Of a stretch of 64,000 bases of DNA, positions 8,166 through 16,518 are shown one piece after another (positions within the stretch are counted from its first letter, which is position 1; every line of letters starts with the position of its first letter). Below the pieces are notes generated by a model that was given only the letters and a program-made list of their open reading frames with translations, was not told where the DNA came from and searched no databases. This stretch comes from JAHJDS01 sp964569795 (GTDB taxonomy: Bacteria; Desulfobacterota; Desulfarculia; Desulfarculales; JAHJDS01), in assembly GCA_964569795.1 (NCBI GenBank), contig CAZMVB010000007.1, forward strand, positions 1 to 64,000, given 5' to 3'. Made by a program: the position numbers and the translations under genes.

Positions 8166-8528
8166 CTAGCCGGGGGCCCTCAGGCCGAGGATGGTCACCA
8201 CGCCCAGGACCATGAAGGCCGAGCAGACCAGCCAGTTCAGCCCGATCAGGATCTGCCGCCAGCCGGGGCGGTGCACGTAGTCGTCGATCAGCAGGCCCAC
8301 GCCGCCCGCGGCGTGGGTCATGCCCAGGACCACGAACATGACGTCCAGCGTCTTCCACCAGGGGTGGGCCAGGCGGGTCATGACCGCCTGGTAGGTCAGG
8401 GGGCCGCTGGTCAGATAGTGCAGCACGAAGAAGTGCAGCAGCAGGATCACGGCCAGGGCCACCCCGCTCACGCGCTGGAACCACCAGGCAAAGAGGCCCG
8501 AGCGGGAACTGCCCAGATAGTCCTTCAT
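8166..8528 (-). CDS. sdhD: Succinate dehydrogenase membrane anchor subunit D
   Basis: This is a 120-residue hydrophobic protein with three predicted helices (about 15-40, 58-80 and 92-115). The first helix contains the family pattern WWFQRVSGVALAVILLLHFFVLH, with the Arg-Val-Ser-Gly seen in quinone-site helices and histidines suited to haem ligation. It also has DDYVHRPGWR between helices two and three. It sits between sdhC and sdhA, with only 4 bases to sdhC. With SdhC it would anchor the dehydrogenase and form the quinone/haem b site. Assignment as SdhD rather than SdhC rests on gene order and the short N-terminus. Confidence 0.85.
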   Translation of the reverse strand: MKDYLGSSRSGLFAWWFQRVSGVALAVILLLHFFVLHYLTSGPLTYQAVMTRLAHPWWKTLDVMFVVLGMTHAAGGVGLLIDDYVHRPGWRQILIGLNWLVCSAFMVLGVVTILGLRAPG

Positions 8529-8532
8529 GGTT

Positions 8533-8907
8533 CTAACCCCACAGGATGCCGATTCCGCCGGCCACGGTCAGGATTGCGCTCAGGACGAGCACGGCCCAGA
8601 CATAACGGACGATCATTTCCTTCTGGGCGGCGTTGCCGTAGTCCAGGAGGATGATCCGGGCACCGTTCAAGGTGTGAAACAGGACCGCGGCCAGCAGCCC
8701 GACCTCCAGCAGCCGGAACAGGAACCCGTGCAGAAACTTCATGGTGGCGTCAAAGGCCGCCGGTCCGTGGGCCAGGTTCGAGATGACCCAGATGTGGGTC
8801 ATCAGGTACAGGGCCAGGGCCACGCCGGTGATCCGGTGCAGCAGCCAGGCGATGAACCCGGCGTGCCACCGGTAGCGGCTCTTCATGGGATAGGCCTTCA
8901 TGATCAT
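8533..8907 (-). CDS. sdhC: Succinate dehydrogenase cytochrome b subunit
   Basis: The 124-residue protein has three membrane helices. The first helix carries FIAWLLHRITGVALALYLMTHIW, matching the SdhC LHRxSG motif near the quinone site. The second ends with FHTLNGARIILLDYG, where the His corresponds to the haem-ligating position of SdhC ('HxxxGxRHxxxD' type). It is preceded by a short basic N-terminus. It follows the fumarase beta gene by 20 bases and so belongs to the same operon. The two-anchor (C plus D) arrangement is clear. Confidence 0.9.
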   Translation of the reverse strand: MIMKAYPMKSRYRWHAGFIAWLLHRITGVALALYLMTHIWVISNLAHGPAAFDATMKFLHGFLFRLLEVGLLAAVLFHTLNGARIILLDYGNAAQKEMIVRYVWAVLVLSAILTVAGGIGILWG

Positions 8908-8927
8908 CCCTCTTGCTTTATAAGGGC

Positions 8928-9488
8928 TCAGGCCCGGCGATAGGCGGCCTGGCCCTCCTCGTACAGGTCCCGTCCGAGGACGTCGCCGGCGACCACGGCC
9001 GGGAAATCCCTTACGAGAAACCGGTGAACGGCCTCGGGCCCCAGCTCGGGCCAGGCGATGACCTCCACCTCCTGGACCGTCAGGCTGAGCAGGGCCCCGG
9101 CCCCGCCCAGGGCGGCCAGATAGATCGATCCGGTCTCCACCAGGGCCGCCTTGACGTCGGCCGAGCGCCGGCCCTTGCCGATGGTCGCCGTGACCCCGGC
9201 CTGGTACAACCGCCGGGCAAAGGGGTCCATCCGGTAGGAGGTGGTCGGTCCCGAGGCCCCGATGATCCGGCCCGGTCTGGCCGGCGAGGGGCCGCAGTAG
9301 TAGATCACCGCCCCCTCCGGGTCAAAGGGCAGGGGCTGGCCGGCGTCCAGCAGTTCGATCAGCCGGCGGTGGGCCGCGTCCCGGGCGGTGTAGATCACCC
9401 CGGACAGGGACACGGCCTGGCCGACCGCCAGGGTCCTCGCCCGGTCCCGGGACAGGGGCGCCGTCAAGCGGATCACCTCCCGGCTCAC
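8928..9488 (-). CDS. Class I fumarate hydratase, beta (C-terminal) subunit
   Basis: The protein matches the C-terminal half of iron-sulfur fumarases/L(+)-tartrate dehydratase beta: LTAPLSRDRARTLAVGQAVSLSG, then YYCGPSPARPGRIIGASGPTTSYRMD, and IGKGRRS. I place the start at GTG 9488, whose GTGA overlaps the alpha stop. This gives 186 residues, the normal length, and removes an N-terminal stretch that merely shadows the alpha gene. It completes the active site of the [4Fe-4S] hydratase that interconverts fumarate and malate. Coupling to sdhCDABE on one transcript puts two consecutive TCA steps under one promoter. Confidence 0.92.
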   Translation of the reverse strand: MSREVIRLTAPLSRDRARTLAVGQAVSLSGVIYTARDAAHRRLIELLDAGQPLPFDPEGAVIYYCGPSPARPGRIIGASGPTTSYRMDPFARRLYQAGVTATIGKGRRSADVKAALVETGSIYLAALGGAGALLSLTVQEVEVIAWPELGPEAVHRFLVRDFPAVVAGDVLGRDLYEEGQAAYRRA

Positions 9489-10327
9489 AGTTCGACCTCG
9501 ACGTGACGGGCGGCGTGGCACTGGATGTTGACCGCCACGGGCAGCGAGGCGATGTGGCACGGCTTCAGGTCCAAATGGACCGCCAGGGCGGTCCGCGTGC
9601 CGCCCAGGCCCTGGGGCCCGACGCCGGTCAAGTTGACCGCCTCGAACAGCTCGCTTTCCCGGGCCGCCGCCTCGGGGTCGGGATTTTTCTGTCCGATCTC
9701 CCGGATCAGGGTCCGCTTGGCCCGGACCGCCGCGTCGTCAAAGGTGCCCCCCACGGCCACCCCGACGATGATCGGCGGGCAGGGGTTGGGTCCGGCGTCG
9801 ATCACCGTCTCGGTCACGGTTTGATTGATACCCTCCCAGCCCATGGCCGGGGTCAGGAGCCGGACCCGGCTCATGTTCTCGGCGCCGCCCCCCTTGGGCA
9901 TGACGTACAGCCTCAGGCCGTCGCCGGGGACGAGCCGGACGTGGCTGACGATGGGCGTGTTGTCCCCGGTGTTGGCCCGGGTCAGGGGATGACAGACCGA
10001 GCGGCGCAGGTAGCCCTGCTCGTAGCCTCGGCGGACGCCCTCGGTCAGGGCGTCCTCCAGGCCGCCGCCGGTTATCCGGACCTCCTGGCCCACGTCGGCC
10101 AGGATGACCGCCAGGCCGCAGTCCTGGCAGATGGGAATCCGCTCGGCCGCGGCCAGTTCGGCGTTTTGGATGATCTGGCCGAGGAGGTGTTTGCCCAGCG
10201 GAGAGGCCTCCTCGCGTTCGGCCAGGATCAGGGCGGACGTGACGTCGGGCGGCAGCTCGAAGTTGGCTCGCTGGACCGCCTCGGCCACAGCGTTGGATAT
10301 GTCGGCGGCGCTGATGGGGCGCATCAT
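9485..10327 (-). CDS. Class I fumarate hydratase, alpha (N-terminal) subunit
   Basis: The 280-residue protein matches the alpha subunit of two-subunit class I fumarases. Cluster cysteines are visible in ICQDCG (about residues 66-71), GPNPCPPIIVG (about 184-194) and KPCHIASLPVAVNIQC near the end. Conserved HPLTRANTGDNTP and MPKGGGAENMS segments flank the substrate site. It is oxygen-sensitive in known members, in keeping with an anaerobe. Two adjacent ATG codons (10327, 10324) could start it; no strong ribosome site is visible. It is the first gene of the fum-sdh operon and is preceded by a good promoter. Confidence 0.93.
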   Translation of the reverse strand: MMRPISAADISNAVAEAVQRANFELPPDVTSALILAEREEASPLGKHLLGQIIQNAELAAAERIPICQDCGLAVILADVGQEVRITGGGLEDALTEGVRRGYEQGYLRRSVCHPLTRANTGDNTPIVSHVRLVPGDGLRLYVMPKGGGAENMSRVRLLTPAMGWEGINQTVTETVIDAGPNPCPPIIVGVAVGGTFDDAAVRAKRTLIREIGQKNPDPEAAARESELFEAVNLTGVGPQGLGGTRTALAVHLDLKPCHIASLPVAVNIQCHAARHVEVEL

Positions 10328-10340
10328 TTATCCGGTGTAA

Positions 10341-10370
10341 AAAAAGGGAAAGGATCGGCGCCGATCCCTT
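10341..10370 (-). terminator. Palindrome and T-run: terminator of the upstream gene and/or operator at the fum promoter
   Basis: A perfect 16-base palindrome, GGATCGGC|GCCGATCC (10352-10367), is followed on the minus strand by CTTTCCC and seven T (10345-10339). This fits a Rho-independent terminator for the 11185-10523 gene. The same palindrome begins at the predicted start point of the fum-sdh promoter, so it could also be an operator. The two roles cannot be separated by inspection. Confidence 0.55.
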
Positions 10371-10376
10371 GCCAAT

Positions 10377-10405
10377 TTTTTATGCCCCTGAGCAAAGTTT
10401 GTCAA
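10377..10405 (-). promoter_or_regulatory. Sigma70-type promoter of the fum-sdh operon
   Basis: On the minus strand a perfect TTGACA (10400-10405) is spaced 17 bases from TAAAAA (10377-10382, 4 of 6). Start of transcription is predicted near 10370, about 43 nt before the fumarase alpha ATG. Confidence 0.65.
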
Positions 10406-10522
10406 TCCCAAACAGCCCGTCGATTCACCGGCCTGGCAAACAAGAGTGGCTGTATCGAACCATCGGGACGTATCCTCGTCAAATAATTTCCGGTTACGTC
10501 CCTTCTCGGGCCGGGAGAGGTC

Positions 10523-11185
10523 TCAGATTTTTTCGAGCATGTCTCGGAGCAGATAGTGGGCCAGGGCCGTGGCGTCCGGGGCGTTGCGTCCGGTAATCTC
10601 CCCCCAGGGGGTGTCGATGGCGGGCCGGGGCCGGACGGCCTTGCGTCCGACGATGTACCACAGCGTGGCCGCCCGCTTGACGTCCAGGATCCTGAGTCTC
10701 AGGCTGACCCGGCTGGGGGACACGGCCACCCCGTTGAACAGGTCCAGGCACTGGCCGACCACCACCAGGTCGTAGCCCATTTTCCGGCCCAGGCTGACCG
10801 CCCGCCGCAGGGAGTTCCCGCCGCCCACCTGGACCACCGGCTGGTCGATCAGGCCGATGAACCGAAAGCGCCGCTGATTGAGCAGGTGCTGATGGGTCAT
10901 CACCGCCAACTGGCGGCTCAGGGTCAATGTCGGCGCCTCAAACAGAAAGACCCCCACCCGCGAGTTGAAATAGGGCTTGTCCTCGTTGCGGATCGGCTTG
11001 GGCCTTACGAAAGTCCAGGCCCGGCCCGCGGTCTCCATGGACTTGTCCCGGCGGCGCAGGGGGTGGATGATCACCTGGACCGTCTCCAGATCGCTCTCGG
11101 GCCCGTAGTCGTCCAGGGCGGGATAGGCCGCGCAGGCGGCCGCGACCAGAATCAGTGCCAAGACCCATGCCCAACGGAACCTCAC
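10523..11185 (-). CDS. Exported protein, probable lipoprotein, unknown function
   Basis: The 220-residue product starts with MRFRWAW and a hydrophobic helix ending AAACAAY, a borderline lipobox with Cys at about residue 18. The mature part mixes alpha and beta segments (VQVIIHPLRRRD, VGVFLFEAP, YDLVVVGQCLDLFNG, SLRLRILDVKRAATLWYIVG). This pattern recalls lipoproteins that assemble a periplasmic/outer-membrane beta domain (GNA1162/DUF799-like). I cannot confirm that family. GTG at 11185 is the start, with an AGGGGG site upstream. It lies 20 bases downstream of the transglycosylase gene and probably shares its transcript. Confidence 0.6.
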   Translation of the reverse strand: MRFRWAWVLALILVAAACAAYPALDDYGPESDLETVQVIIHPLRRRDKSMETAGRAWTFVRPKPIRNEDKPYFNSRVGVFLFEAPTLTLSRQLAVMTHQHLLNQRRFRFIGLIDQPVVQVGGGNSLRRAVSLGRKMGYDLVVVGQCLDLFNGVAVSPSRVSLRLRILDVKRAATLWYIVGRKAVRPRPAIDTPWGEITGRNAPDATALAHYLLRDMLEKI

Positions 11186-11204
11186 GAATCACACCCCCTA
11201 CTAT

Positions 11205-14200
11205 TCAGGTCCGGCCCCGATCGGACAGGCCCGGCCCGGCCGAAGGGCTCAGGGCCGACCCGTCCGCCCGGGGGCGGCCGGTGTTTTGAAGGTACTTGAT
11301 CAGGTGACGCCGCTTTTGTTTGATCCCGCGGATGTACTTCCGGGAACCGTTGTAGGCGGCGACGACGTTGTCCAGGTTGCAGCGCCAGCTGACCTTCCGG
11401 CCGTGCTTGACGCCGACGGAATGACGGTCGATCAGCTGGCGCAGGTGATAGGCGGCCAGATAAGCGGCCAGGGTGAGGTGGTTTTGGAGCTTGACCTTGG
11501 GCGATGGCACCCGGAAGGCCTGGCGGCTCATCTGGCTCAAGATCAGGCGCTTGGTCGGCGCGAAGATCTGGAAGGGGCTGGCCGACCGCCGGCCGTCCCC
11601 CAGGACATTGGCGTAATAGGTCTCCTGGTGGGGGATGTTGAGCATCAGGGTCAGGGGGACCCGGAAGGTCTTGGCGGCGCAGTAGATGTCAAAGGCCAGC
11701 CGCCGGGCGTAGTGGTCCAGATTGGCGGGGACCTTTTTCCGGCGGGCCTGGAGGTAGCGGCGGCAGTTGTCGGCGATAAAGGGCGAGAAGCGCTGGACAA
11801 AGCCGGCCAGGGTCATGCCCTCGACGGCCGGCAGGGGACGGGTCTGGCCGGTGAAGACCAGGCGCCGGGGCAGGGTCCGCCGCAGGGCCCGGGCCGCCCG
11901 GGCGTTGGTCACCACCGCGACCAGGGCCTGCCGGCGGGTCATCCCGGCCGCCACCAGGTCGAAGTAGAGCCGGTCCCGAAACCAGTTGGTCTTGCGGCCC
12001 GTAAGGAGCGGGACCTTTTCCAGAAGGGTCATCGCCTGGGCCAGCAACTGGTGGTGGATGGCGTCGCGAAAGATGTGGGGATGGGCCAGGCCGAAGTTCC
12101 TGATCCGTTTGGCCAGGGCGTCCAGGGCGGTCAGCTTGATCGGCTGCGAGGTGTCCAGGGTCCGGTAGGCCGTATCCAGGAAGGCCGACCGGGTCAGCCG
12201 GGATCGCCGGGCCAGGGCGGCCACGCGGGCGTCGATTTCGGCGATCACGGCCCGGGGGCCGGCCGCCAACTCCCGGGGGGGCAGGCCGTGGAGGTCGATG
12301 CGGGCGTTGAGCGGAAAATAGTGGATCTGGGCCAGCAGGATCGGCCGGGCCAGGGTCTGGTCGGCCAGGGTCGGACCGGCCAGGGAGGGATGAAGACCGG
12401 CCGGGACCGGCGGCACCGGGGCGTAGGCGGCGTCCGAGGCGGTCGTCGGATGGACCAGGAGCATGGACCCGGCGGCCAGGATGACCGCCAGGGCGTGGGG
12501 CAGGGTCCGCCGGGCGAATCCGGACAGGCGTTTCGTAAAGGCCTCGCCCTTGCCCGGGGGACCGAACTTGAGCAGGTGGAAGTACAGGACGCTGAGCCGG
12601 GCCAGTTGCTCCTTGAGGACCCGGACCTCCTCGCCCCTGGCCTCCAGGGCCTGTTGAAGCCGGCCGACGCTCTGGCCGGCCTCGACGCCGGCCACGGCCG
12701 TCAGGGCCAGCATCCGGCTCAGGAATCCGGCCGCCAGCCGGGAGGCCTCGACCTCGGCCCGGAGGCGGACCAGCTCGGTTTCGGCCTCGGCGGCCCGGGA
12801 TCGGGTCCGGTCCAGGTCGGCCTGGACGTCGCCTTGCCTCGCCTCCCGCTCGGCCGCCTCCCGGGCCAGGCGGCGCTGGTCGGCCCGGCTCTTTTCCAGT
12901 TCGCCGGCCAAAAAGGCGATGACCGGGGCCGTGTCGGCCAGCATCCGGCGGACGCGGGGGGCGTCCCAGCCGGCCTGTTTTGGATCCGGACGCGGTTCCG
13001 TCTCCCGCTGGACGGTCAGTCGTTTCACCTCGAGGCGCAGCCGCTCGACCAGGGCGTCCAATTGCTGTATCCGCATATCCCGGTCGATCTGGTTCTGGGG
13101 ATCGACCAGCCATTGCTGCCTGGCCCGAAGGGGTTCCGCGCTGCGGCGCAGCATTTCCCGGATGCGTTCCAGCTCGATCAGCCTGACCCGGGTCAGGCCC
13201 AGACGCCGCCGCACCTGTTCGGCCCGGGGGTCCACGGTCCCGAAGCTGAACTCGGGCAAGGCCGGGACGGCCTGGGCCGCGGCCTCCAGCCGCCGGCCGT
13301 AGGCCTGACAGGCCCGGCGAAAGGCCCGGTGGCGGCGGTGCAGGCGCTCGAGGACCGGCGCCAGGTCGGGCAGGATTTCCTCGGCCTTGACGGAGGTCAG
13401 GTCCCGGTGCCAGGTGAGCAGCCACTGTCGCTGGGACCTTTCCCAGGCCCGGCCGCTTTCCAGGGCCTGGGCCAGGGAGTCGATTCGGTCCACCAGTTCC
13501 GGGGACGGTCCCGGCTGGCCGAGGGTGGCCAGCCGCTCCAGGCCCCGTTCCAGGAAAGAGGCCAGCCGCTCGCGCCGCGACTCGGTCGAGCCGGCGGTCC
13601 GGGCCAGGGTCTCGAGTTCGTCGTCCAGGTTTTCCAGGCGGGGCAGGACCGCGCAGCACAGATAATCGGGCTGGGCCTGGGGCGTGATCAGGCCCAGGGC
13701 GGCCTCGAGCCGGCGGCCGGCCCGCTTGACATTCCGGTTCAAGGGGACCAGTTGCTCCAGACAGCGGCGTCCGGCCTCGGTCTGGGCCGCGATCCGGCTC
13801 AAAAGTCGCTCTCGGGACTGTTGGCGGGAAAAATCTTCCCCAACCAGGGCCCCCAGCCGGGCCAGTTCGGCCTCCCCCGGCAATCGCGGCGCCCGGTTGA
13901 CGGCCGGGTGTCGATCCAGGGCGGCCAGGACCCGTCCCTGGGCCCCGTGGTGCCGGGTCATCCGGGCCGCCAGGACCGCCGCCCGGACCAGTTCCGCGGC
14001 GGCCCGGCCCAGGTCCCCGCGCCCGGCCGCCAGGACCCGTTCCGCCGCGCCCAGGGCCCGGTCATAGGCCGACGCCATTCGGGTCAGACGTTCCGACCGG
14101 GTCCTTTCCGCGATCAGTTTGGCCCGGCATCGCGGTATGCCCCGGCGCCACCGGTCGATCCGGCGGTCTTGCGGGCCGGTCTGAAATCGGTGCAGGTCGA

Positions 14201-14627
14201 TCTTGGCCTGGACGTAGGACGCCAGCTCGGCCGGGTCCGGACGGGAGCGGGCGTTGATGGCCGCGGCCCTTCGGGCGACTTCATCCTGCAGGTGCCGCCA
14301 TCGATCGGCGCGTTCCTCATCCTGGCGCGCCAGCCAAAGGATAAAAAAACCCTGCGCCCTGATCAGGCCCTGGCGCCGGATCAGGGATCGTTTTCGATCC
14401 CGGCCAATTTTTTGACGCTTTTCCCGCAGCCGGTCGAGCCGGCGGACCGCCTCGGCCACCCGACCGGCGGCCCGGGTCAGGGACCGTCGCCGCTCCTGGA
14501 CCACGGCCGACAGCTCGGCCAGTGCCGGCCAATCACCCCAGGGCGGACCCGTTTCCATCAAATCGTCGGACTCGAGACGAAGAAGGCTGAATGGCCGCTC
14601 GTCCCTGGAACCCGTCCGTTGATTCAT
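11205..14627 (-). CDS. Long coiled-coil membrane protein with C-terminal lytic transglycosylase-like (SLT) domain
   Basis: Residues 1 to about 680 are Arg/Leu/Glu/Ala-rich, strongly helical and probably coiled coil. One hydrophobic helix (LPHALAVILAAGSMLLV, about residue 715) follows, then roughly 400 residues outside the membrane. The last part has the order of SLT-type transglycosylase motifs: LMLNIPHQETYY (candidate catalytic Glu near residue 1002), then SASPFQIFAPTKR (equivalent of the GLMQ motif), then NVVAAYNGSRKYI (equivalent of AYNAG). The enzyme would cut peptidoglycan from the periplasmic side while the coiled coil stays in the cytoplasm. An in-frame extension to 15149 runs antisense to the secreted-protein gene and is rejected. 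ATG 14627 is chosen but its ribosome site is weak; METGPP about 23 codons later is an alternative. Confidence 0.7.
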   Translation of the reverse strand: MNQRTGSRDERPFSLLRLESDDLMETGPPWGDWPALAELSAVVQERRRSLTRAAGRVAEAVRRLDRLREKRQKIGRDRKRSLIRRQGLIRAQGFFILWLARQDEERADRWRHLQDEVARRAAAINARSRPDPAELASYVQAKIDLHRFQTGPQDRRIDRWRRGIPRCRAKLIAERTRSERLTRMASAYDRALGAAERVLAAGRGDLGRAAAELVRAAVLAARMTRHHGAQGRVLAALDRHPAVNRAPRLPGEAELARLGALVGEDFSRQQSRERLLSRIAAQTEAGRRCLEQLVPLNRNVKRAGRRLEAALGLITPQAQPDYLCCAVLPRLENLDDELETLARTAGSTESRRERLASFLERGLERLATLGQPGPSPELVDRIDSLAQALESGRAWERSQRQWLLTWHRDLTSVKAEEILPDLAPVLERLHRRHRAFRRACQAYGRRLEAAAQAVPALPEFSFGTVDPRAEQVRRRLGLTRVRLIELERIREMLRRSAEPLRARQQWLVDPQNQIDRDMRIQQLDALVERLRLEVKRLTVQRETEPRPDPKQAGWDAPRVRRMLADTAPVIAFLAGELEKSRADQRRLAREAAEREARQGDVQADLDRTRSRAAEAETELVRLRAEVEASRLAAGFLSRMLALTAVAGVEAGQSVGRLQQALEARGEEVRVLKEQLARLSVLYFHLLKFGPPGKGEAFTKRLSGFARRTLPHALAVILAAGSMLLVHPTTASDAAYAPVPPVPAGLHPSLAGPTLADQTLARPILLAQIHYFPLNARIDLHGLPPRELAAGPRAVIAEIDARVAALARRSRLTRSAFLDTAYRTLDTSQPIKLTALDALAKRIRNFGLAHPHIFRDAIHHQLLAQAMTLLEKVPLLTGRKTNWFRDRLYFDLVAAGMTRRQALVAVVTNARAARALRRTLPRRLVFTGQTRPLPAVEGMTLAGFVQRFSPFIADNCRRYLQARRKKVPANLDHYARRLAFDIYCAAKTFRVPLTLMLNIPHQETYYANVLGDGRRSASPFQIFAPTKRLILSQMSRQAFRVPSPKVKLQNHLTLAAYLAAYHLRQLIDRHSVGVKHGRKVSWRCNLDNVVAAYNGSRKYIRGIKQKRRHLIKYLQNTGRPRADGSALSPSAGPGLSDRGRT

Positions 14628-14699
14628 GAGGTCCGCCGATGCAAGGCTCTTGTCCCCCGGGCCGGAAGGTGTGTTATGATACCACGCGGGGAGGACGTT

Positions 14700-15113
14700 A
14701 TGAGAAGAATCATAGCCACCTTGGTTTGCGTGGGAGCTTCGATTTGGTTGTTTGTCGCCCCGACCATGGCCCAGCGTTACCGTCTGCGGGTTCTCAAGGG
14801 ACCGCAGGACTTCCAGCTTCTCAGTAGCAAAACCTGGGCCAGCTTCAAGAACTTCGGGACCGAGGAGGAGTATCGACTTAAGATCGCATACTTGCGCGGT
14901 TTTTTCGACGCCCTCCAGTACGCCCAGGTCGCCCCCTGGAGGGCCAAAAATGTCTTCGTTACCCTCCGGGGGCAGGACCTGAACACAATCGTAACTAAAA
15001 TCAATGACTTCTACGAGCGGTATCCCCAGTACCGCACCTACACCCCGGCGACCGTCATCCTGGTCATTCTGCCCCGTCTCCAAAAGGGCCTGCCGCCGGT
15101 CCCCGGTCCCTGA
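14700..15113 (+). CDS. Small secreted protein, unknown function
   Basis: This 137-residue product begins with a clear signal peptide (MRRIIATLVCVGASIWLFVAPTMA, cleavage before Gln at residue 25). The mature part has a helical EEEYRLKIAYLRGFFDALQ segment, then KINDFYERYPQYRTYTPATVILVILPRL. The pattern is reminiscent of small periplasmic proteins of the Rap1a/Tai type, but there are no cysteine pairs and I do not assign it. ATG 14700 has a GGGGAGG ribosome site. A TATGAT -10 element at 14675-14680 would give a leader of about 13 nt. It is divergent from the transglycosylase gene, 72 bases apart. Confidence 0.75.
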   Translation: MRRIIATLVCVGASIWLFVAPTMAQRYRLRVLKGPQDFQLLSSKTWASFKNFGTEEEYRLKIAYLRGFFDALQYAQVAPWRAKNVFVTLRGQDLNTIVTKINDFYERYPQYRTYTPATVILVILPRLQKGLPPVPGP

Positions 15114-15551
15114 CCCCGGGCGGGCGGCCCGAACGCCCGAAAGGAACATTTGGCACTCGTGATCCTTGATAAGACAGCGATTATCGGACGCCGCCGGGCC
15201 GGGAGGACGGCTTGTACTAGGTCACATGTTGATATCGTTGGTTTTTCAATAGCTTTAATCACCCCGGGCCTGTCGGCGATGAGTTATTGGTCTAACTATC
15301 TGTTATCAGGTAACTAATAATCCGAAGGAGGATCGGGATGCGACTATTCCAAATAACTTGCCAGGTATTTTGGATAGAATCGGTCTGGTTGCACAAATTT
15401 GACCAACAGTTTGTCAACAGGACGATGAAGACCCTGCGGCCGGGGCCGCCCCCATCTTCGGTGGCCCGTTGACGCCCTTTTGTGATATATATGTGGCATT
15501 GGATAGCGCCGCCCGCGGTCCGGCCGGACGGAAATGAGAGGGGAGTCGCTC
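15114..15551. other. Intergenic region, relatively A+T-rich, with one possible short gene
   Basis: About 440 bases separate the secreted-protein gene from the LysM gene. Composition is clearly more A+T-rich than the flanks between 15210 and 15420. Apart from the 44-codon frame with a strong ribosome site described separately, I see no convincing promoter, terminator or RNA gene. A TTGACG at 15470 lacks a well-spaced -10. Confidence 0.5.
15338..15472 (+). CDS. Possible 44-residue protein with strong ribosome site
   Basis: An AAGGAGGATC Shine-Dalgarno sequence ends three bases before ATG 15338. The frame reads MRLFQITCQVFWIESVWLHK and continues for 24 more residues to TGA 15470. The product has no clear signal peptide or known motif. 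Codon choice is not typical of the neighbouring genes (several A/T third positions). The perfect ribosome site is the only positive evidence; it might equally be a leader peptide or chance. Confidence 0.3.
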   Translation: MRLFQITCQVFWIESVWLHKFDQQFVNRTMKTLRPGPPPSSVAR

Positions 15552-16436
15552 ATGGGAGTCCAAGACAGAGGTTCCAGCAAACGGCGATTCGGAGGCCGGC
15601 GTCGGCCGGAGGACAAATCCTCCGAACCGGTGTCAACCCCCCTGGATGACGGGTTGCGGATCGACGAGGACGATATCACCCTGGACCGGGACGAACCCAA
15701 AGGCCCGGCCGCGCCCGGGGGCGGAGTATATTTCAAGCTCCTGCTGGCCGGGGTGGTGGCGGCCGGTCTGGTGGTCATCCTGGTGGTCATCCTCAGTTCT
15801 CCCCCCCGGCAGCCGGGTCGTCCGGGGACCACGACGCCTTCGGTCCGGGGCCGGATCGCGCCGGCCCAGGCGGCGGCCCTGGCCCAACAGGTCAACGACC
15901 TGAGACAAGAGGTCAAGGTGATCCGGGATGACATGGCCAAGCTGGCCCAGGACCTCAAGAAACTGAGGGAGCTGGGGGCGGCCTCGGGCGGAGCGATCAA
16001 GGCGGCGGCCCTTCGGCCTGTGGTGAACCGGCTCGTGGACGAACGGCTCAAGAGGACGGTCCGGGGACTCAGGCGGGCCTCCCGGTCCGGGACCAGCGCC
16101 GAGTTGACCGCCCTGAGCCGCCGCCTGAAAACGGTCGAGCAGCGCCTGGCCCGTCTGGCCAAGAAGGCCGCCGTCGCCCCGAGACCTTCGGCCACCCGGC
16201 CCCGGACCACGGCGGTCAAGCCACCCCGGCCGAAAACGCCCGCCCGGTCCTGGTTTGGCCAGACCAGCGCCGCCCGGCCCAAGCTGGTGATCCATCAGGT
16301 CAAGGCCAACGAGACCCTGTTCCGCATCGCCCAGAAATACCGGGTGTCGGTCCCGGACCTCAGGCGCTGGAACAAGAACATCGACCCCAAAGACTTGCGT
16401 GCGGGGATGAAAATCCGGGTGTACGTCAAGCGCTGA
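15552..16436 (+). CDS. Membrane-anchored coiled-coil protein with C-terminal LysM domain
   Basis: The 294-residue protein has a charged cytoplasmic N-terminus of about 55 residues and one membrane helix (FKLLLAGVVAAGLVVILVVIL, about residues 62-85). A coiled-coil region from about 103 to 205 contains LAQQVNDLRQEVKVIRDDMAKLAQDLKKL, split here into heptads. A Pro/Arg/Lys-rich linker follows. The final 48 residues form a LysM domain (VKANETLFRIAQKYRVSVPDL...NIDPKDLRAGMKIRVY) that should bind peptidoglycan. ATG 15552 is preceded by GAGGGGAG; an ATG six codons upstream lacks a comparable site. It probably tethers or measures the distance between inner membrane and cell wall. Confidence 0.85.
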   Translation: MGVQDRGSSKRRFGGRRRPEDKSSEPVSTPLDDGLRIDEDDITLDRDEPKGPAAPGGGVYFKLLLAGVVAAGLVVILVVILSSPPRQPGRPGTTTPSVRGRIAPAQAAALAQQVNDLRQEVKVIRDDMAKLAQDLKKLRELGAASGGAIKAAALRPVVNRLVDERLKRTVRGLRRASRSGTSAELTALSRRLKTVEQRLARLAKKAAVAPRPSATRPRTTAVKPPRPKTPARSWFGQTSAARPKLVIHQVKANETLFRIAQKYRVSVPDLRRWNKNIDPKDLRAGMKIRVYVKR

Positions 16437-16451
16437 TCAAATCGGATCCTT

Positions 16452-16482
16452 AAAAAAAAACGCCCGCTTCGCAATGAAGCGG
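16452..16482 (-). terminator. Rho-independent terminator
   Basis: A 7-bp stem CCGCTTC/GAAGCGG (16464-16470 with 16476-16482, loop GCAAT) is followed on the minus strand by GGCG and nine T (16460-16452). It terminates the STAS gene ending at 16519. It lies 16 bases past the convergent LysM gene, so it may serve that gene weakly as well. Confidence 0.8.
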
Positions 16483-16518
16483 CCGCCCCTTCCTTTCGGC
16501 CCCCACCCGCCCCGGGCG

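Noticed and set aside
14628..15149. In-frame N-terminal extension of the transglycosylase-like protein
   Set aside because: It runs antisense through the complete secreted-protein gene at 14700-15113, which has a signal peptide and ribosome site. The extension has no recognisable domain.
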